A DNA stretch of 36,894 bases from an uncultured Alkalilimnicola sp. (GTDB taxonomy: Bacteria; Pseudomonadota; Gammaproteobacteria; Nitrococcales; AK92): contig CALGAN010000020.1 in the NCBI GenBank assembly GCA_937951875.1, positions 1-36,894 on the forward strand. Reading direction: 5' to 3'. The notes beneath the pieces were generated by a model. The model had not been told where the DNA came from, ran no database searches, and saw nothing but the letters and a program-made list of their open reading frames with translations. Position 1 is the stretch's first letter; each line of letters begins with the position of its first letter. A program made the translations under genes and the position numbers. Of this stretch, positions 31,680 to 36,894 are shown piece after piece.

Positions 31680-32807
31680 CTACGTCATCCGATCGAGCGC
31701 CTGCGCCAGGTTGTCGACGGTGCGGTCGATGTTGTGCAGCTTGTCCAGACCGAACAGCCCGATGCGGAACGTCTTGAAATCGGCCGGTTCGTCGCACATC
31801 AGCGGCACCCCGGCGGCCGACTGGATGCCCTGCTCGATGAACTTCCGACCGGTGTGGATGCCGTCGTCGTCGGTGTAGCAGACCACCACGCCCGGCGCTT
31901 CGAAACCGCCCGCCGCCACGCTGCGGAAACCGCGCTCGGCGAACATGGCCCGGACCTTGCGACCCAGCTCCCACTGCCGCGCCCGCAGCTCCTCGAAGCC
32001 GGCGGCCGCCGTCTCCCGCATGACATCACGCAGGCGCGCCAAGGTGTCGGTGGGCATAGTGGCGTGATAGGCATGGCCGCCGTTCTCATAGGCTTCCATG
32101 ATCTGCAGCCACTTGCGCAGGTCGCAGGCGAAGCTGGTGCTTTGGGTGGCATCGATGCGCTCGCGGGCGCGGGCGCTGAGTGTGATCAGCGCCACCCCGG
32201 GCGAGCCGCTCCAGCCCTTCTGCGGCGCGGAAATCAACACGTCGACCGCGGTCGCCTCCATGTCCACCCAGATCGCGCCGGAGGCCACGCAGTCGAGCAC
32301 GAACAGGCCACCGACCTCGTGCACGGCGTCGCCCACCGCCCGCAGATAGTCGTCGGGCAGGATCATGCCGGACGCGGTCTCGACGTGCGGCGCGAAGACC
32401 AGATCCGGCTTCTCGGCCAGGATGGTCGCCACCACCTCCTCCACCGGCGCCGGCGCATAGGGTGCCTGGCGCCCCGGCTCGGTCGGACGGGCCTTCAGCA
32501 CCAGGCTCTGGGCGGGGATGCTGCCCATGTCGAAAATCTGGGTCCAGCGGTAGCTGAACCAGCCGTTGCGCAACACCAGACACTTGCGGCCGGTGGCGAA
32601 CTGACGCGCGACCGCCTCCATGCCGTAACTGCCGCCGCCAGGCACGATGACCGCCGCGCGGGCGTTGTAAACCTGCTTGAGCGTGCCGGAGATGTCCCGC
32701 ATCACCTGCTGGAACACCTTGGACATGTGATTGAGAGCCCGATCGGTGAACACCACCGAGTACTCGAGCAATCCATCTGGATCGACGACCGGTACTAGTC
32801 TGGACAC
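31680..32807 (-). CDS. Class V PLP-dependent aminotransferase (alanine/serine-glyoxylate type)
   Basis: A 375-residue aminotransferase. The PLP lysine is Lys197 in LISAPQKGWSGSPG, the cofactor-pairing Asp is Asp172 in VLDCVASG, and the N-terminal glycine loop is VPGGGSYGMEA. These fit the alanine-glyoxylate/serine-pyruvate aminotransferase branch of class V. Substrates cannot be fixed. The start is GTG 32807, with AGGAGAG about 6 bp upstream; the frame is open 34 codons further without a better site. It is the last of four leftward genes, 129 bp after the patatin gene, so it may have its own promoter, and its link to the lipid genes may be only positional. Confidence 0.92.
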   Translation of the reverse strand: MSRLVPVVDPDGLLEYSVVFTDRALNHMSKVFQQVMRDISGTLKQVYNARAAVIVPGGGSYGMEAVARQFATGRKCLVLRNGWFSYRWTQIFDMGSIPAQSLVLKARPTEPGRQAPYAPAPVEEVVATILAEKPDLVFAPHVETASGMILPDDYLRAVGDAVHEVGGLFVLDCVASGAIWVDMEATAVDVLISAPQKGWSGSPGVALITLSARARERIDATQSTSFACDLRKWLQIMEAYENGGHAYHATMPTDTLARLRDVMRETAAAGFEELRARQWELGRKVRAMFAERGFRSVAAGGFEAPGVVVCYTDDDGIHTGRKFIEQGIQSAAGVPLMCDEPADFKTFRIGLFGLDKLHNIDRTVDNLAQALDRMT

Positions 32808-32936
32808 GTTCTGCTCTCCTGGTTCTTGGCGCCAACGCCGGCACATCTCCCCTGGCCGGATCGCCTTTTCTGGACTCGTGCGTTTTGCCGGCCAACATAA
32901 ACCGGCCACGCGGCGGGCGCCAGCCCAGGAGGCGGG

Positions 32937-34391
32937 CTAAGGATCGGCCTGCCCCAGTCGATGGCGAATCCGCGCCAGGGTACGGCTGATGGCCGTGCAA
33001 TTGCGCACCATCTCCATCTTCTCCCAGGTGGCGAGCTCACCCTCCCGAATCAACCGCATCATGGCCTCCCGCGACGGCGGCGCCAGCAAGCGCAGGGGAT
33101 GGTCCCAGCGGTTGCGCAGGAAGATGTTGATGTCCGCCGTGTACTCCTGCGCCAGCACGCTGTAGCTCAGGTGCTGCAGCAAGCTACCCACCGGCGACTT
33201 GATGCGCAGATGGTCGCGGCTGAGCTTGAGCGCCTCGGTGGTGGCGACCTTGAGCATGCGGGCGTGATAGTTGATGGCGGCCTGGATCGGATTGGCCGGA
33301 GCGTCCGGGTCGGGGGTCATCGCCAGCGCCGCCGGGTTGGTCATGCTGCAAATGAAGTGGTTGACGCCGTACAGCCGAGCCAGCCGCTTGGCCGGCAGAT
33401 CGTCCACGAACGAACCGTCGATCCATTGCATGTCCGGCAGATAAGGCACCCGCTCGCCGGCGGAGTTCTTGCTCATCAGCGTGACCGGCGGATAGATGCC
33501 GTAGATGGCGCAGGACGCCATGACCGCCGAGCGGATGTAGACGTTGGGCGCGGTAATGGCGTTGAGCAGCCGCGGCGCTTGCCGCGGCGACAGGCCGGTG
33601 ACGGTGATGTTGAGCGCCCGCCCGGTCAGCCGGTAGGCCTCGGCGAAGGTCAGGTCCGGAATGAGCTTCGCCAGGTAGTTGCGCAGATTCTCGGCGTCGA
33701 CCATCGGCTTGTGCGGACCGAATAGCGAGATCACCGGCCGGGCGGCGGTACTCTCCTCGATGTCGTGGTGCAGATTGTCGATGCTCAGCCGCTGGCGCAG
33801 CTCGTCATCGGTATGGGTGCAGACGATGGCGGCGAAGATCGAGCCGGCGCTGGAGCCGGAGATGATCGACGGCAGCAGGTTCTCGTCGAACAGCGCCTTG
33901 AGCACGCCGGCATGGAAGAAGCCGAGCACGGCGCCACCGCTCAGCATCAGCGCGGTACGCCCGTAGCAGTGGCTGGCGCGCCAGAAGAAATCGCGCTTCT
34001 CCTCCAGCGAGATGATCGACTCGTCGACTTGCGCCAAGTCCTCCAGCGCGTAGCACACCTCTTCGATGTAGCGATGGATCAGCTCCTTGGTGCCGAACAT
34101 CGCCTTGTTGTAGAGCGACGGCTTACCCATGCCGCCGAGATTGCCGTGGATGCCCTCGTTGAGGACGAACAGCAGCTGGTGATAGTCCTTGCGTTGGCGC
34201 AGATCGCGGATCAGCTCGTAGCGGCTGCGGATCAGCCGGTAATCGTAGAGTTCGCTGGCGTCGGTCGCCTTCCACTCGTCCAGCCCGTTCTCGCGATCGT
34301 AAGCGGCGGCGAGTTGCGCCCACTCCTGATAAGTACGGGCCGAACGCATCTGTTCAGGGATGGGTTTTGGCTGCACGAGCGGCAGAAACAT
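32937..34391 (-). CDS. Patatin-like phospholipase/lipase with DUF3336 N-domain
   Basis: A 484-residue lipid hydrolase. Residues about 10-140 match the DUF3336 domain that precedes patatin in yeast TGL3/4/5 triacylglycerol lipases and their bacterial relatives. The patatin core has the oxyanion-hole loop LSGGAVLGFFHAG, the nucleophile elbow G179-S-S181-A-G183 and the catalytic Asp325 in DGSFVDD, so the Ser-Asp dyad is complete. No signal peptide or membrane helix is seen; it should act at the surface of storage granules or the inner membrane. It lies 63 bp downstream of the WS/DGAT gene, with GGAG 8 bp before the ATG and a palindrome between them. A role in mobilising wax esters or triacylglycerol is likely by context. 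Confidence 0.93.
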   Translation of the reverse strand: MFLPLVQPKPIPEQMRSARTYQEWAQLAAAYDRENGLDEWKATDASELYDYRLIRSRYELIRDLRQRKDYHQLLFVLNEGIHGNLGGMGKPSLYNKAMFGTKELIHRYIEEVCYALEDLAQVDESIISLEEKRDFFWRASHCYGRTALMLSGGAVLGFFHAGVLKALFDENLLPSIISGSSAGSIFAAIVCTHTDDELRQRLSIDNLHHDIEESTAARPVISLFGPHKPMVDAENLRNYLAKLIPDLTFAEAYRLTGRALNITVTGLSPRQAPRLLNAITAPNVYIRSAVMASCAIYGIYPPVTLMSKNSAGERVPYLPDMQWIDGSFVDDLPAKRLARLYGVNHFICSMTNPAALAMTPDPDAPANPIQAAINYHARMLKVATTEALKLSRDHLRIKSPVGSLLQHLSYSVLAQEYTADINIFLRNRWDHPLRLLAPPSREAMMRLIREGELATWEKMEMVRNCTAISRTLARIRHRLGQADP

Positions 34392-34431
34392 CGCGTAACT
34401 CCGAATTCCCTATTGGCGATACGAAACGAGT

Positions 34432-34449
34432 GGGGGCCGATCGGCCCCC
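34432..34449 (-). terminator. Palindrome between the WS/DGAT and patatin genes
   Basis: GGGGGCCGA and TCGGCCCCC form a perfect 18-nt palindrome 5 bp after the leftward WS/DGAT stop and 41 bp before the patatin start. In the leftward direction it is followed by ACTCGTTTCGT, a poor T-tract. It may attenuate readthrough, so the lipase would be made at a lower level than the synthase. Confidence 0.5.
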
Positions 34450-34454
34450 GTGCC

Positions 34455-35972
34455 TCAAGCGACCACCTCGCTTTCCCGCTGCGCGGCCGCGCGCTTGGCC
34501 TGGCCGCGCTTGGTCGGACCGGCGTCCGGCGCCGGCTCCTTTTCCTCGGCCTCCTTCTGCGCCGCCAGCTCCAGATACTCGCGGGTCGACGCCTCCATGC
34601 AGGCGATGTAGAAGTCCATGTCCGGCACCACCTTGCGGTCCGCGAGCACACCCAAGTTCAGGTTGTCGTAGATGCCAGTGATGCCGTGGCTGATCGCGGC
34701 GCCGTCGGAAATCGGCACCAGCGGATAGACCGAACGGATGGTGGCGCCGGCGAAGTACTTGGGGACCGTGCCCGGAATTCCCGGCACGTTGGTGATCACG
34801 GTGTTGATCAACGGGATCTTGGCCAGCAGCCGGGTCTTGCCCTGCAGCCAGGCGGCGGCGGCCCGCACGTAGGCCGGCACGAGCTCGCCGACGGCGTTGC
34901 CCAGGTCGCACAGCACCTCCTTGGCCAGCGGCACGCCGCTGGCGGTGCGGCGGCGCACCGCGGTGAGCCGCTCGATCGGATCGGCGATGTCGGTGCCGAT
35001 CGGGATATACATCGCCGAGATCACGTTGCCGCCCTCGTGCTTGGCGTCGTCCGGCCGCAGCGCCACCGGGCACATGGCGATCAGCGAACCGTCGGCCGGC
35101 AGCGCCTCGTGCTCGATCAGATAGCGCCGCATGCCGCCGGCGATGATGGCGACGATCACGTCGTTGATGGTGGCGCCTGGCACCAGGCGGCGGACGCGCT
35201 TGAGGTCGGCCAGGGTCCACACGTAGCCGCCATAGGAGCGGTGCGGAGTGACCTCGGTATTGAAGATGGTCTTTGGTACCCGCGTCTGCTCGGGCCGGGC
35301 ATCGGTCTGCAGCCGGTTGAGCAGCTCCAGGCTCTTGGCGGCGAAATCGAAGCCGGCGCGGGCGCCGCGCAGCGCCTGCCCGAACAGCCGCGGCGTGGTG
35401 CGCAGCCACATTTCGGCCAGCGACGGCGCCCGCTCGACATACTGCACCCGATCGCGGCGCCCGTACTCGTGCTTGGGGCTGTCCTCCATCAGCGCGACGC
35501 TCAGCTCGAAGCTGGAGCGACCATCGACGTAAGCGTGGTGGAAGCGCAGCAGCACGGCGAAGCTGTTGGGCGGCACACCGGGAACGTTGTTCAACCCCTC
35601 GATGATGTAGATCTCCCAGGGCGCCCGCTCCATGTCGATCGAGCGTGCCATGGTCCGCGCCGTGAAGATGCACAGCTGGCGCCAGTCGCCGGGCTGGGGC
35701 AGGCCGACGTGACGGACGTGGTATTCGAGGTCGAAATTCTCGTCCTCCAGCCAATAGGGGTCGTCCAGCCGCAGCGGCGCATGCACTAGCCGCCGCCGGA
35801 AAATCGAGGTGGTGCTCAGGCGATCGTCAATGTACTGGAGAATTTCCTTGTAGCGAACGATGCCGTTCGGCGCGGAACTCTGATCGCACAGCCAAAGGCT
35901 GCCGATGATCATCGGCTGCTGCGGCGTCTCGAAGTAGAAGAAACTGGCATCCAACGGTGTCAGCTGTTTCAT
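34455..35972 (-). CDS. Wax ester synthase / acyl-CoA:diacylglycerol acyltransferase (WS/DGAT)
   Basis: A 505-residue bifunctional acyltransferase that joins acyl-CoA to fatty alcohols or diacylglycerol, the last step in storage-lipid synthesis. The catalytic HHxxxDG motif is intact (His145-His146-AYV-Asp150-Gly151), followed by NDVIVAIIAGGMRRYL and the C-terminal VITNVPGIPGTVPKYF and HGITGIYDNLNLGV blocks typical of the family. Start MKQLTPLDASFFYFE is canonical (PLD-x-x-F). After residue about 465 comes a charged, lysine-, glutamate- and alanine-rich tail (AQKEAEEKEPAPD ... KRGQAKRAAAQ) that is longer than usual and probably disordered. It lies between the phasin and patatin genes, forming a neutral-lipid cluster. 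Confidence 0.96.
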   Translation of the reverse strand: MKQLTPLDASFFYFETPQQPMIIGSLWLCDQSSAPNGIVRYKEILQYIDDRLSTTSIFRRRLVHAPLRLDDPYWLEDENFDLEYHVRHVGLPQPGDWRQLCIFTARTMARSIDMERAPWEIYIIEGLNNVPGVPPNSFAVLLRFHHAYVDGRSSFELSVALMEDSPKHEYGRRDRVQYVERAPSLAEMWLRTTPRLFGQALRGARAGFDFAAKSLELLNRLQTDARPEQTRVPKTIFNTEVTPHRSYGGYVWTLADLKRVRRLVPGATINDVIVAIIAGGMRRYLIEHEALPADGSLIAMCPVALRPDDAKHEGGNVISAMYIPIGTDIADPIERLTAVRRRTASGVPLAKEVLCDLGNAVGELVPAYVRAAAAWLQGKTRLLAKIPLINTVITNVPGIPGTVPKYFAGATIRSVYPLVPISDGAAISHGITGIYDNLNLGVLADRKVVPDMDFYIACMEASTREYLELAAQKEAEEKEPAPDAGPTKRGQAKRAAAQRESEVVA

Positions 35973-36182
35973 GATTCTCGGTTCTTCTTATTACTTGGTT
36001 GTCTTGGAAGCGGCGCGGATCGCCTGCCGGGAACGCGTCGGGACAAACTCGGTCCGGGATACCCGATCGAGCGCGCAAAACCGCCCGCCGCCGTACCGGA
36101 AAACGAGGTCGCGGCGGCGGACGCATCCCGATTCGCGTAGCCGGCCGGCGGGGCACCGGCCTTGACGATCGCGACGGCGCGC

Positions 36183-36551
36183 TCAGGCGGCGGCGGCGAC
36201 GGGTCGGCTGCCGCCGGTCGGCAAATTGGCCCGGAGCAGCTTCTGCGCCTCGGCGCTGTAGTCGTTGCCGAGATCGATCAGCGTCTTGGCGTCGGCCTGC
36301 AACCGCTTACCGAGTTCCTCGGCGACCTTGGCGCGGCCGCCAACGAACTCTTTCAGGGTCTTGGAATCTTTGATGGCGAGCACGGCCCGCAGCTCAGCGA
36401 AGCCGAAATCCGCATACGCCTGCAGGACATCCAGTTGGAAGTTGGCCAACTTCCCTGCCGTGGAGAGATTGAGGCGGTTGAACTCCTGGAACGAGTTCAG
36501 GAGCGCTTCTACGCCCGATCCGCCGGTTTTGCTGCCGAGTTTATCGATCAT
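36183..36551 (-). CDS. phaP: Phasin family protein (Phasin_2)
   Basis: A 122-residue amphipathic helical protein of the PHA-granule-associated phasin family: FQEFNRLNLSTAGKLANFQL, then VLQAYADFGFAELRAVLAIKD, then LGKRLQADAKTLIDLGNDYSAEAQKLL, and an Ala-rich tail. Phasins coat polyhydroxyalkanoate granules and in some bacteria triacylglycerol droplets. ATG 36551 was chosen because GGGAGG lies 7 bp upstream; an ATG six codons earlier overlaps that site. It has its own promoter (36588-36625). The next leftward gene is WS/DGAT, 210 bp away. No PHA synthase is in the window, so the granule type it serves is open. Confidence 0.92.
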   Translation of the reverse strand: MIDKLGSKTGGSGVEALLNSFQEFNRLNLSTAGKLANFQLDVLQAYADFGFAELRAVLAIKDSKTLKEFVGGRAKVAEELGKRLQADAKTLIDLGNDYSAEAQKLLRANLPTGGSRPVAAAA

Positions 36552-36587
36552 CGAATTGCCTCCCTGCAATTTTCCATTGACAACTTA

Positions 36588-36625
36588 GTGCAACGCAGCA
36601 TAGCAATCGGCGTTTTGGGTGGCAA
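36588..36625 (-). promoter_or_regulatory. Sigma-70 promoter of the phasin gene with PhaR-like operator
   Basis: On the minus strand TTGCCA (36620-36625) is followed after exactly 17 bp by TATGCT (36597-36602), a good sigma-70 promoter giving a leader of about 40 nt. CTGCGTTGCAC (36588-36598) overlaps the end of the -10 and the start site; it differs by one base from the CTGC-N3-GCAG consensus reported for the PHA-responsive repressor PhaR. Binding there would block transcription. The promoter is seen in the sequence; PhaR control is inference. Confidence 0.6.
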
Positions 36626-36639
36626 TAGTGGAGAAAGGA

Positions 36640-36894
36640 CTACATCTCTATTCGCCGCCAACATTCAAAATTACTAATATTAGCCATGCGCTCAAGCACA
36701 ACTCCCGGCCCCTTCATTTCTAGATACTCGACTCATTTCCCAATCGTTTATCAGTGAAACGCCCTCGCCCATCATCGCAAAAGCGGGAGACGGTTTCGGC
36801 CGCGGCTCGCATAAGTTGTCGGCCCTGCAAAACGCCCTGAAGCCGCATGGACACTGAGTTGGTGAGGTGATGTTGCGGGGTTGGAACTCCCGAA
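36640..36894. other. AT-richer non-coding right edge
   Basis: Together with the phasin promoter this makes a 343-bp stretch without an identified gene. G+C falls visibly (for example ATTCAAAATTACTAATATTA near 36664-36683). On the minus strand one frame is open from the window edge to a stop near 36725, about 56 codons, and could be the 3' end of a gene outside the window, but I recognise nothing in its translation. Confidence 0.4.

Noticed and set aside
33765..35789. A 674-codon open frame on the plus strand
   Set aside because: It is antisense to the patatin and WS/DGAT genes and has the same His/Gln/Val/Gly-rich shadow composition with no recognisable domain.
1..36894. CRISPR arrays, tRNA, rRNA, insertion sequences, integrase or attachment sites
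   Set aside because: I read both strands for spaced direct repeats, tRNA-like folds and transposase motifs and saw none; gaps are short and mostly hold promoters or hairpins.

Overview
The window is about 36.9 kb of high-GC (by eye roughly two-thirds G+C), densely coding chromosomal DNA, almost certainly from a gammaproteobacterium. The fructose-bisphosphate aldolase N-terminus is nearly that of Pseudomonas. A CstA/YbdD pair, an oligopeptidase B, a phasin, a DUF3336-patatin lipase and a wax-ester/diacylglycerol acyltransferase point to a storage-lipid-forming aerobic lineage such as Nevskiales/Solimonadaceae or relatives; the genus cannot be fixed from the sequence alone. I see no rRNA, tRNA, CRISPR array, insertion sequence or prophage. 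Many starts are GTG or TTG with a good Shine-Dalgarno, and several gene pairs are joined by ATGA overlaps.

Layout. 1-2.8 kb: the 5' end of a leftward beta-lactamase-fold serine hydrolase, divergent from a rightward pair of acyl-CoA dehydrogenases that look like the active and inactive subunits of one heteromer. 2.9-3.3 kb: a small unknown gene. 3.4-5.1 kb (leftward): an isochorismatase-family hydrolase followed by meso-diaminopimelate D-dehydrogenase (ddh). 5.2-7.3 kb (leftward): an alpha/beta hydrolase overlapping an astacin-type zinc protease. 7.5-12.7 kb (rightward): host-attachment-type protein, lipoprotein-like phospholipase D/cardiolipin synthase, DUF6164 protein, DnaQ-like exonuclease with a probable BRCT domain, and oligopeptidase B. 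12.7-17.2 kb: CPBP membrane protein, class II aldolase with a strong terminator, LLM flavin oxidoreductase and a CsgG-like lipoprotein. 17.4-21.3 kb (leftward): cstA-ybdD followed by a receiver / thioredoxin-fold / TrxR-like flavoprotein that lacks redox cysteine pairs. 21.6-22.1 kb: ferritin-like protein. 22.1-23.5 kb (leftward): exported acetolactate decarboxylase and exported chorismate mutase, overlapping by ATGA. 23.7-26.4 kb (rightward): exported molybdopterin-domain-like/cytochrome c fusion, exported GH3 hexosaminidase and exported D-Ala-D-Ala dipeptidase. 26.5-31.4 kb: a 1639-residue pseudokinase-AAA-GAF-diguanylate cyclase. 31.7-36.6 kb (leftward): phasin, WS/DGAT, patatin lipase and a class V aminotransferase.

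How the genes may work together. The right end is a neutral-lipid storage locus: WS/DGAT makes wax ester or triacylglycerol, the phasin coats granules, and the patatin lipase mobilises them; the phasin has a readable sigma-70 promoter with a PhaR-like operator. The middle holds periplasmic functions: cell-wall fragment scavenging (GH3 plus DdpX) and two enzymes normally cytosolic in textbook pathways but exported here. The CstA operon pairs a probable pyruvate/peptide importer with a signalling-type flavoprotein. The most unusual points are the cysteine-less receiver/TrxR-like fusion behind cstA, the exported acetolactate decarboxylase-chorismate mutase pair, and the giant GGDEF protein whose kinase domain has lost its catalytic aspartate.
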